Source: Bryobacter sp. (GTDB lineage: Bacteria; Acidobacteriota; Terriglobia; Bryobacterales; Bryobacteraceae). Taken from it: DNA of 39,332 nucleotides. Below, piece by piece: positions 1 through 9,911 of this stretch (positions within the stretch are counted from its first letter, which is position 1; every line of letters starts with the position of its first letter). A model generated the notes under the pieces. The model saw nothing but the letters and a program-made list of their open reading frames with translations. It searched no databases and was not told the origin of the DNA. The position numbers and the translations under genes are program-made. The DNA is taken from positions 1-39,332 of the forward strand of contig JALHNI010000052.1 in the NCBI GenBank assembly GCA_022843605.1, read 5' to 3'.

Positions 1-412
1 CGTTCAGCGCGTAAAGCCAATTGCGCGCGGATACAAGGATTCGGCGGTCGGTTCCGTCGGCCCAATAAGTGACGCCGCGAGCGCGCGAATGGCCGATTTT
101 CTCGCGTCCGTCATGCGGGTCGAATCGCCACTTCTCTTTGCCCGTTACCGCGTCCACAGCAACTACGCGCAGTTTGGGAGTCGTTGCAAACATGACGCCG
201 TTCACGATCATCGGATGGCATTGGATCTCTGAGCCCGGGAAAGCATCACCGGTGTCATAGGTCCAAGCCACGCGGAGCTTGTTCACGTTGCCGCGGTGGA
301 TCTGCTTGAGCGCTGAGTAACGGTTATTGTCGGTGGAGCCGCCGTAATGAGCCCAGTCGGTATTCTGCCCCAGAAGGCTCAGCGAAAAAAGGAAGGAAAT
401 CGTTGCACGCAT
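1..412 (-). CDS. PQQ-dependent (quinoprotein) beta-propeller dehydrogenase-like protein, N-terminal part
   Basis: The minus strand is open from an ATG at 412 to the window edge, about 137 codons, so the C-terminal part is missing. The product starts with a short signal peptide (MRATISFLFSLSLLG), followed by a segment with WAHYGGSTDNNRYS. That motif is the typical beginning of PQQ-dependent alcohol/glucose dehydrogenase propellers. It continues with AWTYDTGD and a propeller blade with GKEKWRFDP, both usual in this family. The protein would act in the periplasm, oxidising a small alcohol or sugar with PQQ, though catalytic residues lie beyond the edge. It lies 21 bases downstream of nuoB on the same strand. 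Family assignment is firm; the substrate is unknown. Confidence 0.8.
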   Translation of the reverse strand, partial: MRATISFLFSLSLLGQNTDWAHYGGSTDNNRYSALKQIHRGNVNKLRVAWTYDTGDAFPGSEIQCHPMIVNGVMFATTPKLRVVAVDAVTGKEKWRFDPHDGREKIGHSRARGVTYWADGTDRRILVSARNWLYALN

Positions 413-433
413 TCCCCCGCATCATACCGGATC

Positions 434-991
434 CTAGTCGAGGTTCAATACCTTCATCAACGTTCCGGTCTCGCCCTGAATCTTTTTCTGCAGCATCATG
501 AGGGCGTGGATCAGCTGCTCCGGCCGCGGTGGGCAACCCGGCACGTAGACGTCTACCGGAATCACCTGATTCACCGGGATTAGCGCATAGTTGCTGAAGA
601 CCCCCGTTGAAGTTGCGCAGGCGCCCATCGAAATCACCCATTTGGGCTCTGGCATCTGCTGATACAGGTGCCGCACCACGGGGGCCATTTTGTTCGATAC
701 CCGTCCCGCCACCACCATCAAGTCCGATTGCCGCGGCGAGCCGCGAAAGACTTCCGCGCCGAAACGCGCCGCGTCGTATCGCGAGGCATTCATCGACATC
801 ATCTCGATCGCACAGCAGGCCAAGCCAAATGACATCGGCCAGATCGAATTTTTGCGCGCCCAGTTGATGGCCGAATCCACGGTCGTCGTAATGATGCCTT
901 CACCGGGATCGGCGCCAAGACCCGCCTGATCGATCCGGGCGAAAAGATCCTCGGGTGCGGGGCCAAGTTGAATGCGATTTTCCATAGACAT
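434..991 (-). CDS. nuoB: NADH-quinone oxidoreductase subunit B (NuoB)
   Basis: A 185-residue product, normal for NuoB, the complex I subunit that carries the terminal [4Fe-4S] cluster N2 next to the quinone site. The cluster ligands are visible: Cys59-Cys60 in [11 protein letters not shown], Cys125 in MGACATSTG and Cys153 in [10 protein letters not shown]. The ATG at 991 starts [10 protein letters not shown]. The frame stays open upstream to 1468, but that extension runs antisense through malQ and has no NuoB similarity, so I reject it. malQ begins 45 bases away on the other strand, so promoters are probably divergent. No nuoA, nuoC or other complex I gene lies beside it, which is unusual because nuoB normally sits in the nuoABCD run. 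Confidence 0.95.
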   Translation of the reverse strand: MSMENRIQLGPAPEDLFARIDQAGLGADPGEGIITTTVDSAINWARKNSIWPMSFGLACCAIEMMSMNASRYDAARFGAEVFRGSPRQSDLMVVAGRVSNKMAPVVRHLYQQMPEPKWVISMGACATSTGVFSNYALIPVNQVIPVDVYVPGCPPRPEQLIHALMMLQKKIQGETGTLMKVLNLD

Positions 992-1036
992 CTTCAGTTT
1001 CCCATGAAACGCTCGCTCTAGAGATAAACTTGAGGC

Positions 1037-3214
1037 TTGCGAGAGCAAATTCGTTTCATCCCCGCCCCTACCCTCGATGCCGCCCTCCAGCGGGCCGCCG
1101 AGTTTCATGGACTTGAGCCGGAGTACATCGATAACTGGGGTCACACCCACCGTACGACCGCCGAAGTGCAGCAAGGCATTCTCAGCGCACTCGGTCTTGA
1201 CGCCACGTCGGTCGATGCCTTGAATGCCGCCGAGGAAACGCGCCTCTGGAACACCTGGAATCGCCTGGTAGAGCCCACCAAGGTAATTGGCGTTCAGCCT
1301 GCCCATGGAGAACTTACCCTCCAGATACCCGCCGCCTTGCAAGATCGCCGCGTCGAGGTTTTGCTGCGTCTCGAAGATGGCCGTCTGGAACGGGGCGATT
1401 ATGCCTGCGGTTCGCTGCGCACGCTCGCCGAGGCGGAACTCCGCGGCAAGCGCTTTCTCCGTCTTCAACTTCCCATCTACAAACAGCTACCCCTGGGCTA
1501 TCACCAACTCAGCGTACGGATCGGTGAAACGACTGCCACAATGGCGCTGATTGCCGGTCCGGAGAAAGCCTGGTCGCCTCCCGATCTGCGGACTGCTGGT
1601 ATCGCGATCAGCCTCTACGGCCTGCGTTCTGAGCGCAACTGGGGTGCTGGTGATACCAGTGACCTTCTGGCTTTCGGATTGTGGGCCCATCAGTCACTTG
1701 GACTCGCCTTTATCGGTCTCAATCCGCTCCACGCTATCCACAACCGGCAACCCTTCAATACCAGTCCCTATCTGCCGCTGAGTGCCTTCTTCCGCAACCC
1801 GCTCTACATCGATGTGGAAGCCGTTCCGGAATTTGCCAACAGCGCGTGGGCACAGTCACTAACTGAATCCCCGGAGATCCAGGCCGAACTCGCCGCGGTG
1901 CGTCAATCCGAGTATGTCGAGTATGAACGCATCTGGCGCCTCAAGAAGACGATCCTTCGCATTTTGCACCGGCAATTGGAGCGTGAGACGTCTCCCCGGC
2001 GGCAGGCTTTTGACGATTATTGTCTGGCTCCTGGAGCCGACCGCCGACGCGCCTTTGCCACGTTCTGTGCGCTCGATGAGGCCGTCCACCGGGAACGTCC
2101 CGATATCTGGCTGTTTACTGAATGGCCTTCCGCCTATCAGGACCCTCACTCAGAGGTGGTGACTTGTTTTGCTGCGGCTCACCGCCGATCCATTCGTTTT
2201 CATCTGTACTTACAGTGGGTGCTGGAGGAGCAACTGGCTCACGTCCAAACCGAGCTAAAGAAGGCCGGTATGTCCCTTGGTCTCTATCACGATTTGGCCC
2301 TGGCCAGCGATCGCTATGGCTTCGACGTTTGGTACGAGAAAAGCGCTTTTGCGGCTGGTGTCCGCGTTGGTTCGCCACCGGACGGCTTCTCTCCGGACGG
2401 CCAGGATTGGGCCTTTCCGCCCCCGAGTCCTACTTATGCCGATCAGGACGCCTACACCTCGTTCCGTGAATTGATTCGTGCCAATGCGCAATCCGGCGGA
2501 GCGCTCCGTTTTGATCATGTGATGCGCTTCTTCCGCCTCTATTGGATCCCCGCCCAACTGAGCGCTCGTCAAGGTTCTTATGTGCGCAATAACGCTTCCG
2601 CGCTCCTTCGGATCATTGCTTTGGAGAGCGTGCGGAATCAGTTTCTGGTCATCGGCGAAGACCTCGGCACGGTAACCCCGATGATGCGGGAAATGCTTGA
2701 TCAGTTCGGCATTCTCGGTTACCGCCTGCTAATTTTCGAGCGTGAGGGCAATCGGTTCCGCGCTCCCGAAAACTATCCCACGCTCGCCGCGGCGTCGGTT
2801 ACCACTCACGATCTGCCCACCTTGACTGGTTTTCTTACCGGCGCGGATATCGAAGCCCGCCGCGCCGCCGGCCTTCTCCCCGATGTCGCATCTTATGAGC
2901 GCCAATGGGCTGAACGGCGTGAGGCGCTTGAGCAACTCTACACTGCGCTCAATCTTGGGGATGGCGCGCTACCGGTCGACCCGGATGACTTAGTGAAGCG
3001 CGTATTTCGTTTCCTCTCTTCGTCAAAATCCGCCGTGTTTATCCTGAATCAGGAAGAGATTACCGGTGAGGAGCATCAACAGAATCTTCCCGGGAGTACC
3101 GCCGAGTATCCCAACTGGCGCCGAAAGATGAGTGTTCCCATCGAGCGTCTCGCGGACTTGGCCCCGTTAACCTCCTGGATGAAGTCCGAACTGTTGCAGA
3201 GCGGTCGCCAATAG
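1037..3214 (+). CDS. malQ: 4-alpha-glucanotransferase (amylomaltase, MalQ)
   Basis: A 725-residue GH77 enzyme, close to the E. coli MalQ length, which transfers alpha-1,4-glucan segments between maltodextrins in the cytoplasm. The three catalytic regions can be read: [14 protein letters not shown] (nucleophile Asp), [11 protein letters not shown] (acid/base Glu) and [11 protein letters not shown] (transition-state Asp). Upstream, [17 protein letters not shown] and NPLHA are further GH77 landmarks. The start is the TTG at 1037. An in-frame TGA at 1031 rules out anything longer, and no in-frame ATG lies near. The stop touches the ATG of dtd, so the two genes are co-transcribed. The about 150-residue N-terminal extension matches the MalQ/DPE2 class rather than the shorter Thermus type. 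Confidence 0.95.
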   Translation: MREQIRFIPAPTLDAALQRAAEFHGLEPEYIDNWGHTHRTTAEVQQGILSALGLDATSVDALNAAEETRLWNTWNRLVEPTKVIGVQPAHGELTLQIPAALQDRRVEVLLRLEDGRLERGDYACGSLRTLAEAELRGKRFLRLQLPIYKQLPLGYHQLSVRIGETTATMALIAGPEKAWSPPDLRTAGIAISLYGLRSERNWGAGDTSDLLAFGLWAHQSLGLAFIGLNPLHAIHNRQPFNTSPYLPLSAFFRNPLYIDVEAVPEFANSAWAQSLTESPEIQAELAAVRQSEYVEYERIWRLKKTILRILHRQLERETSPRRQAFDDYCLAPGADRRRAFATFCALDEAVHRERPDIWLFTEWPSAYQDPHSEVVTCFAAAHRRSIRFHLYLQWVLEEQLAHVQTELKKAGMSLGLYHDLALASDRYGFDVWYEKSAFAAGVRVGSPPDGFSPDGQDWAFPPPSPTYADQDAYTSFRELIRANAQSGGALRFDHVMRFFRLYWIPAQLSARQGSYVRNNASALLRIIALESVRNQFLVIGEDLGTVTPMMREMLDQFGILGYRLLIFEREGNRFRAPENYPTLAAASVTTHDLPTLTGFLTGADIEARRAAGLLPDVASYERQWAERREALEQLYTALNLGDGALPVDPDDLVKRVFRFLSSSKSAVFILNQEEITGEEHQQNLPGSTAEYPNWRRKMSVPIERLADLAPLTSWMKSELLQSGRQ

Positions 3215-3664
3215 ATGCGGATTGTTTTGCAGCGCGTCCTCGAAGCGCGGGTGGAAGTGGAAGGGACCGTCACCGGAGCCATTGATCGGGGACTTCTGGT
3301 GTTGCTCGCCGTCGGCGCCGGTGATTCTGAGAAGGATGTTGATTATTTGGTCGCAAAAACGCTCGGATTACGGATATTTCCCGACAATGACGGAAAAATG
3401 AATCTGTGCGTTCAGGATATCCACGGTGGCGTCTTAGTGGTATCCCAATTTACTCTCTACGGAGACCTCCGCAAGGGACGTCGCCCGAGCTTCGAACGTG
3501 CCGCGCCACCTGAGTTGGCGCGTAGGTTGTATGACTATTTCGTGTCCCAAGTGAAGACCGCCGGCGTTCCTGTGGGCACCGGAATATTTCAAGCAGACAT
3601 GAAAGTTCACTTAATCAACGACGGTCCAGTCACTTTTGTTTATGACGCCGCCAAATCATTTTGA
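3215..3664 (+). CDS. dtd: D-aminoacyl-tRNA deacylase
   Basis: A 149-residue protein of the usual Dtd length. Dtd hydrolyses D-amino acids (and mischarged glycine) from tRNA, proofreading against D-residues. Both family signatures are present: SQFTLYGD in the middle and NDGPVTF near the C-terminus, which corresponds to the Gly-cisPro-type substrate-binding motif. The N-terminus MRIVLQRVLEARVEVEG is also typical. The ATG follows the malQ stop codon with no gap, so expression must be coupled to malQ. The pairing with malQ has no obvious metabolic logic. Confidence 0.96.
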   Translation: MRIVLQRVLEARVEVEGTVTGAIDRGLLVLLAVGAGDSEKDVDYLVAKTLGLRIFPDNDGKMNLCVQDIHGGVLVVSQFTLYGDLRKGRRPSFERAAPPELARRLYDYFVSQVKTAGVPVGTGIFQADMKVHLINDGPVTFVYDAAKSF

Positions 3665-3784
3665 TACACTCTAGTTAATTCTCGTCAGGTTCCGATAAGG
3701 AAGTTGAAAAACTACTGAGCTGACTCAGGAAGCAGTTCCGGGACACGGATGAGACAAATTTGAGTTGATGGAGAATTGAATCAA

Positions 3785-4120
3785 ATGGCTAAAAGTGTAC
3801 TGCCTACCGATCCAGCCCTATTGAGCGCGCTGCTCGAAGGTCTGCAGATGTCCCGCCAGCGTTTAGATGCCCAGATCGAGTCGGTTCGCGCGGCGATTGC
3901 CGGTGAACCGGAAGTTGCGGAAGCTGCCCCGGCCCCTGCCGCTGCTCCCGCTGTGAAGAAAGGCAAGAAGGGTCGTAAGCCCGGTCGTCCGCCGAAAGCT
4001 GACAAGGTTGAGAAGCCTGTGAAGGCCGGTCGTCGCAAACTCAGCGCTTCCGCCCGCAAGGCGATCGCCGCCGCTCAGAAGCGTCGCTGGGAAGAATTCC
4101 GCAAGAACAACCCTAAGTAA
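3785..4120 (+). CDS. Small basic histone-H1/AT-hook-like DNA-binding protein
   Basis: A 111-residue protein with an acidic/neutral N-terminal helix (residues 1-50), an Ala/Pro linker and a very basic C-terminal half. That half carries an AT-hook-like core (RKPGRPPK) and ends with SASARKAIAAAQKRRWEEF, a tail seen in many small DNA-binding proteins of Acidobacteriota and relatives. It probably binds DNA as a nucleoid-associated or regulatory protein. The ATG at 3785 is preferred because GGAG lies at 3770-3773; the in-frame TTG at 3776 would be only two bases from it. The gene stands alone between a 120-base leader and a strong downstream hairpin. The exact role is unknown. Confidence 0.75.
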   Translation: MAKSVLPTDPALLSALLEGLQMSRQRLDAQIESVRAAIAGEPEVAEAAPAPAAAPAVKKGKKGRKPGRPPKADKVEKPVKAGRRKLSASARKAIAAAQKRRWEEFRKNNPK

Positions 4121-4134
4121 TATTGTTTTACGCC

Positions 4135-4160
4135 GGTGGCCGCGTGTTGGCGCGGCCACC
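4135..4160 (+). terminator. Strong inverted repeat after the H1-like gene
   Basis: GGTGGCCGCG (4135-4144) and CGCGGCCACC (4151-4160) form a perfect 10-bp stem around a 6-base loop, 14 bases past the stop codon of the H1-like gene. No T tract follows on either strand, so it is not a canonical intrinsic terminator. It may terminate with a factor's help or protect the mRNA 3' end. Confidence 0.5.
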
Positions 4161-4195
4161 CTACCTCCTCCTCAACCCCGCCTGATACTCTCCCC

Positions 4196-4591
4196 ATGCA
4201 TCCCCACCGCGCCAAAATTCTTGGCATTGGCACTGACCTCGCCGACGTGGATCGAATTGAACAGTCCATTGCCCGCTACGGCGACCGCTTCGTCCATCGC
4301 ATCTTTACCTCTGCTGAGATCGACTATGTGTCGCAAAAGAACAATCGCTTTGAGCGTTATGCCGCCCGCTTCGCCGCAAAAGAAGCCGGCATGAAGGCAC
4401 TGGGCACTGGTTGGAGCGGCGGTGTCCGTTGGCAGGATTTTGAAGTCGCCAACTTACCGTCCGGCCGGCCCACGCTGAAGCTACACGGCAAAGCTGCGGA
4501 GTATGCCGAGGCCCTCGGCGCTCGACACATCCATCTCTCGCTCACTCACACCGTTAACATGGCCATGGCCGTCGTGATCTTGGAAGCGTAA
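4196..4591 (+). CDS. acpS: Holo-[acyl-carrier-protein] synthase
   Basis: A 131-residue AcpS-type phosphopantetheinyl transferase, which moves the phosphopantetheine arm from CoA to acyl carrier protein. The Mg-binding Asp14 is in ILGIGTDLADVDRIE, and the second metal ligand Glu63 is in FAAKEAGMKAL. The C-terminal strand HIHLSLTHT is also typical. The ATG at 4196 gives the normal length and puts GIGTDL close to the N-terminus; the frame opens further upstream without family similarity. Its 3' end overlaps the convergent gamma-glutamylcyclotransferase-like gene by 46 bases. Confidence 0.95.
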   Translation: MHPHRAKILGIGTDLADVDRIEQSIARYGDRFVHRIFTSAEIDYVSQKNNRFERYAARFAAKEAGMKALGTGWSGGVRWQDFEVANLPSGRPTLKLHGKAAEYAEALGARHIHLSLTHTVNMAMAVVILEA

Positions 4592-4926
4592 AGATAAACC
4601 CAGGCCGCCCGCTGTCCGCCGTCCGCCATGGTTACGGTGCAGGTCACACGCTGGTATTCTTCACCTTCATAGTCGTCGAGCGCCCGCCATAGCTCCGGGT
4701 CGCTGAATCCCCAAACCTCACCTTTTACCCATTCGGCATCGCTCTCCGGCCACGCCATTCCGGGATAGTCAGGATTCACCTGATACAGCCGTCCCGGCGC
4801 CCGCGCCTCCCCGAGCCAAGCCGCCTCGTTCTCCAATCGCACCGCGAAAGGATTCACCTTGCCGCCACGATGCGCGCCACGCCGCAACGTGCCGTACACA
4901 AAGAGTAATTCGTTAGCGGGCTCCAT
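4546..4926 (-). CDS. Gamma-glutamylcyclotransferase (AIG2/GGCT-like) family protein
   Basis: A 126-residue protein of the GGCT-like fold. It has LFVYGTLRRG at residues 8-17, the family's glycine/tyrosine substrate-binding loop, then VKGEVWGF and LDDYEGEEYQR. The DYEG-E-Y-R region carries the usual catalytic Glu position. Such enzymes release 5-oxoproline from gamma-glutamyl amines or peptides; the substrate here cannot be told. The ATG at 4926 lies inside the last codons of the upstream redoxin gene (14-base overlap), implying translational coupling; an in-frame TTG at 4932 is the alternative. The last residues run antisense over the 3' end of acpS and look like read-through beyond the conserved domain. 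Confidence 0.85.
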   Translation of the reverse strand: MEPANELLFVYGTLRRGAHRGGKVNPFAVRLENEAAWLGEARAPGRLYQVNPDYPGMAWPESDAEWVKGEVWGFSDPELWRALDDYEGEEYQRVTCTVTMADGGQRAAWVYLYASKITTAMAMLTV

Positions 4927-5479
4927 ATTCAATAAAGCATCCCACGCCGCGCTGCCGCTTCAGCGACACAGCCCGGCCAGCCCGCACCTCATCAATCGCA
5001 ACGCGTAGGTCCTCTCGTGTTGGTTGAGCTCGTGCCTTGCCGAAGTCGACGAATTTGTCGTCAATCCGCCCCTGGTAACGCAAGCTTCCGCCTTCATCGA
5101 ACACAAACGCTTCCGGAGTCATGGAGGCGCCTAACTGGCGCGCCAAAACGAAGTGGGGATCGAGCAACACGGGAAACTCCTGTGCCGCCGGCGCTAACCC
5201 TCCCGGTGTGACGGCGAGAAACAGGACGTTGGGATACTCACGCTGCAGCCGATCCAACTGCGGACGATACCGGCTCGCAATTGGACAGCCGGAACTGGTG
5301 ACGATGAATACCTTCACCTGACCGGCGCCTTCGCTCGCCTGATGGACGCGGCCTTTGGTGTCCATCAGACGATAGATCGGCGCTCCAGCGGCCGGCGTCA
5401 TCGACAAAAGCGCCCATGCTACGCTCTTGATGATGAATGACCTGGTAGTCTGCACCCGTGATGGCGAAATTGGCATCAT
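4913..5479 (-). CDS. Exported thioredoxin-fold (redoxin) protein
   Basis: Up to 188 residues: a hydrophobic leader (SVAWALLSMTPAAGA) and then a thioredoxin-fold domain with TSSGCPIASRYRPQLDRLQ. Only one Cys (Cys65) is present where CxxC would be expected. The later DDKFVDFGKARAQPTREDL and terminal VGCFI match a redoxin subgroup common in Acidobacteriota and Planctomycetes, often tied to copper or secreted oxidoreductases. Its job may be periplasmic thiol chemistry. The start is uncertain: ATG 5479 and GTG 5455 both lie inside the divergent fatty-acid gene, and a shorter form could begin later. Overlapping 5' ends on opposite strands are odd. Confidence 0.75.
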   Translation of the reverse strand: MMPISPSRVQTTRSFIIKSVAWALLSMTPAAGAPIYRLMDTKGRVHQASEGAGQVKVFIVTSSGCPIASRYRPQLDRLQREYPNVLFLAVTPGGLAPAAQEFPVLLDPHFVLARQLGASMTPEAFVFDEGGSLRYQGRIDDKFVDFGKARAQPTREDLRVAIDEVRAGRAVSLKRQRGVGCFIEYGAR

Positions 5480-7508
5480 AACGATCTATAACCCGCCCGT
5501 GTATGCATTGAGCCCCGGAGTGCCCGAAGGAATTGCGGCCTCGATTGGCGAGTTCAATGCGGACCCGGCCATCCAAGCCATCGTCCTCATCGGCGGCGGT
5601 CGCACTTTCATCGCCGGCGCCGACATTAAAGAGTTTGGCAAGATTACCAGCGGAAAGAAAGTCGCCGCTATCGGCCTCGCGGAAGTCTGCCTGATCATCG
5701 AGGACTCTGCCAAGCCCGTCATCATGGCCATCCATGGCACGGCTCTTGGCGGTGGACTTGAAACTGCGATGGCCGGCCACTATCGTGTCGCCGTCGCTTC
5801 CGCCCAGGTCGGCCAGCCCGAAGTGAAGCTCGGCATCATTCCGGGCGCCGCCGGGACCCAACGCCTGCCTAAACTCGCCGGACTGCCCATCGCCCTCGAC
5901 ATGTGCGTCTACGGCGCTCCGATCTCCGCCACCGCGGCCCTCGATTGCGGCATCCTCGACGACGTCATCATGGGGGACCTGCTCACCGGCGCCGTCGCCT
6001 TCGCCCGCGACCAGGCTGGCCTACCCTTCTTCAAGACCCGTGACCGTCAGGAGAAGCTCGAAGATGACGGCGCACTCGCCGCCGCTCGCGCCAAACTCGC
6101 GAAACGAGGACGCGCGTTGCTGGCCGAGACCCGCGCCATCGACGCCATTGAAGCTGCCACCCAACTCGACTTCACCCCCGGTTGCGCCAAAGAGGCCGAG
6201 TACTTCCAGGAGTGCCTTTTCTCCGACCAAAGCAAGGGCATGATCCACAGCTTCTTCGGCGAGCGCGCCGTCGCCAAGATTCCTGACCTCGCCAAAGAGA
6301 CTCCCGTCCTGCCGGTGAAGTCGGTGGCCGTCGTCGGCGCCGGCACGATGGGCGCTGGCATCGCCATGGTCTATGCGAACGCCGGCATCCCAGTCTTGCT
6401 GAAGGAGACCACGGCTGAAGCGCTGGAGCGCGGCCTGGCCACGATCCGAAAGAATTACGCTTCCACCGTCCAGAAAGGCCGCCTTACCGAGGCCGAGATG
6501 GAGCAGCGACTCGGCCGCATCACCGGCACCCTCACCTACGATGGCTTCGGCGACGTTGACCTCATCACCGAAGCTGTCTTCGAGAACATGGCCCTCAAGC
6601 GCCAGGTCTTCGCCGAGATCGACGCCGTTGCGCGCCCCGGCTGCATTCTGGCCACCAATACCTCCACGCTCGACGTCGATGCCATCGCGTCGGCCACCGC
6701 CCGGCCCGAATGGGTGATCGGCACTCATTTCTTCAGCCCGGCGAATGTCATGCGCCTACTCGAAATCGTCCGCGGCGCTCAGACCTTGCCCACCGTCCAG
6801 GCCACCGCCATGGCGCTCGCCAAGCAGCTCAAGAAGACCGGCGTAATGGTTGGCAACTGCTTCGGCTTTGTCGGCAATCGCATGTTCGGCCCGTATCGCC
6901 GCGAAGCTGAGCTACTCGTCCAGGAAGGCGCCACGCCACAGCAGGTGGATGGTGCACTCTACAACTTCGGCATGGCGATGGGCCCGCTCGCTACCGGCGA
7001 CCTTGCCGGCCTCGATGTCGGGTGGCGCGTTCGCCAGGAGAATCCCAAGCAGTTCGAAGGCGTGCGGCAACCGGTGATCGAAGACCGCTTGGTTGCCGCC
7101 GGACGCTACGGCCAGAAGACCGGTCTCGGCTGGTATCGCTACGACGCGGCGCGCCGGCCGGAGCCCGATGCCTTCGTCACGGAACTCATTGCCGAGGTCC
7201 GGATCGAGAACGACATCAGCCCGCGCGGAATCTCCGCCGAGGAGATCGTGCAGCGCACCATCTATGCGCTCATCAATGAGGGAGCACGCATTTTGGAGGA
7301 AGGCTTTGCCCTGCGCTCCGTCGACATCGACATGATCTGGGTGATGGGCTACGGCTTCCCGGCCTGGCGTGGCGGACCCATGTTCTACGCCGACACCGTC
7401 GGCCTCACCAAGGTCGTCGAACGCATGCAGCGCTTCGGCTGGACCCCTGCCCCTTTACTCGCCGAACTCTCCGCCAGCGGCGGTCGTTTTACTGATTGGT
7501 CGCGCTGA
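5430..7508 (+). CDS. Bifunctional enoyl-CoA hydratase/3-hydroxyacyl-CoA dehydrogenase (FadB/FadJ type)
   Basis: A 692-residue fusion for beta-oxidation. Residues 1-200 are the crotonase domain, with the catalytic Glu pair Glu111 (HGTALGGGLETAM) and Glu131 (GQPEVKLGIIPGAAG). From about 297 comes the dehydrogenase: NAD-binding VVGAGTMGAG (GxGxxG at 303-308), Glu382 in TEAVFE and catalytic His433 in GTHFFSPANVMRLL. The C-terminal lobes carry GNCFGFVGNRMF and WRGGPMFYAD. Length and layout resemble the single-chain peroxisomal or FadJ type. No thiolase or acyl-CoA dehydrogenase gene lies alongside. Start codons at 5430 and 5433 are equally possible and no good ribosome-binding site is seen. Confidence 0.93.
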   Translation: MMNDLVVCTRDGEIGIITIYNPPVYALSPGVPEGIAASIGEFNADPAIQAIVLIGGGRTFIAGADIKEFGKITSGKKVAAIGLAEVCLIIEDSAKPVIMAIHGTALGGGLETAMAGHYRVAVASAQVGQPEVKLGIIPGAAGTQRLPKLAGLPIALDMCVYGAPISATAALDCGILDDVIMGDLLTGAVAFARDQAGLPFFKTRDRQEKLEDDGALAAARAKLAKRGRALLAETRAIDAIEAATQLDFTPGCAKEAEYFQECLFSDQSKGMIHSFFGERAVAKIPDLAKETPVLPVKSVAVVGAGTMGAGIAMVYANAGIPVLLKETTAEALERGLATIRKNYASTVQKGRLTEAEMEQRLGRITGTLTYDGFGDVDLITEAVFENMALKRQVFAEIDAVARPGCILATNTSTLDVDAIASATARPEWVIGTHFFSPANVMRLLEIVRGAQTLPTVQATAMALAKQLKKTGVMVGNCFGFVGNRMFGPYRREAELLVQEGATPQQVDGALYNFGMAMGPLATGDLAGLDVGWRVRQENPKQFEGVRQPVIEDRLVAAGRYGQKTGLGWYRYDAARRPEPDAFVTELIAEVRIENDISPRGISAEEIVQRTIYALINEGARILEEGFALRSVDIDMIWVMGYGFPAWRGGPMFYADTVGLTKVVERMQRFGWTPAPLLAELSASGGRFTDWSR

Positions 7509-8379
7509 GGCAAGAAAAGCATTCGATCCTGCGTGAGCCCTCACCTTTGGCTTTCAGTAACTCACGAGCGCGCCTCGCGATCGCCGGCCGGTCACTGCAC
7601 GCCATCGCTAACAGATCTTCGGGATACTCCTGATTGAGCGTCTCGTTTAAATCCAGAAGGCGCTCAAGTTCGCGGTTCGTTGGCGGTCTACTGCCCTCAC
7701 CCTTGGTCCGCCCCGCGCTGCTGCAGAGTCCGTAGGGCCAGCGAGAGAGATAGTGGCTCGCGGCCATGCGGTAGTGGTCCTGTTTACCCACCGCAAGAGC
7801 AAGAATCCGGCTGAAATCTGGCGATCTCAGGATCCCCCATAGTTCGCTTACGTCCTTGCTTTCCAGGTACTCTTCATAGTCTTCTGGCGAGACTTGGGAA
7901 CCGGGAAACAAGGTGAAGTAGGCGATTCGCTCCATTCGGGACAGGCCCCTTCCGGGGTGAGGTGCGAGCGCAAGGAGTGGCCCTCGGCTTCGTGGCTGAT
8001 AAGTCCCGCAGATCCGCCAGTGGCGGTCAGGGTCCTGACACAGTGGCATCACCAGAAGCCGGTTGAGGAAGATCGGATCGGAGCACTCGCGCACCGCCGG
8101 CCAAAGAACGGAACTAACGGTTCCTTCGGCCCCAGGGCCGCGAACATCAACCTTCCGCTCAATTCGGACATCGGCGCGACAGACGTGCCAGTTGGGATGC
8201 AAGGCCCGCGTCCATGTTGCGCGAACCGCCACCGGAGAAGCATCCATCGCGATCACCGTTCCTACGATGATGCTGTCGGCTGCCCCCAGCGGTTCACTTG
8301 ACATTCCCGTGCCCGTCAGGCGAAGCGCCATCCACATAGGGACGAAAATGATGGACGCCTTCGGGCCCGACAATTGCAT
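7489..8379 (-). CDS. Hypothetical protein, probably exported
   Basis: A 296-residue product I do not recognise. The N-terminus has a weakly hydrophobic stretch (ASIIFVPMWMALRLTG) that may be a signal or anchor. A middle part follows with IIVGTVIAMDASPVAVRATW, then a helical C-terminal half rich in charged residues (DYEEYLESKDVSELW; RELERLLDLNETLNQEYPEDL). Five Cys lie in the first half and two near the end. The stop overlaps the end of the convergent fatty-acid gene by 20 bases. GTG at 8382 directly precedes the chosen ATG at 8379. Reality as a gene rests on length, codon pattern and lack of a competing frame. Confidence 0.6.
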   Translation of the reverse strand: MQLSGPKASIIFVPMWMALRLTGTGMSSEPLGAADSIIVGTVIAMDASPVAVRATWTRALHPNWHVCRADVRIERKVDVRGPGAEGTVSSVLWPAVRECSDPIFLNRLLVMPLCQDPDRHWRICGTYQPRSRGPLLALAPHPGRGLSRMERIAYFTLFPGSQVSPEDYEEYLESKDVSELWGILRSPDFSRILALAVGKQDHYRMAASHYLSRWPYGLCSSAGRTKGEGSRPPTNRELERLLDLNETLNQEYPEDLLAMACSDRPAIARRARELLKAKGEGSRRIECFSCLSATNQ

Positions 8380-8422
8380 CACTTTGTCTCTGACACCACG
8401 ACCGGCCAGCGGGTTCCTGGCT

Positions 8423-9880
<1,458 letters not shown>

Positions 9881-9911
9881 GAAATCGATGATAGCCCGAT
9901 TCGCCGGCCAT

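Noticed and set aside
992..1468. N-terminal extension of NuoB
   Set aside because: The extra 159 residues run antisense through malQ and have no NuoB similarity; family length fits ATG 991.
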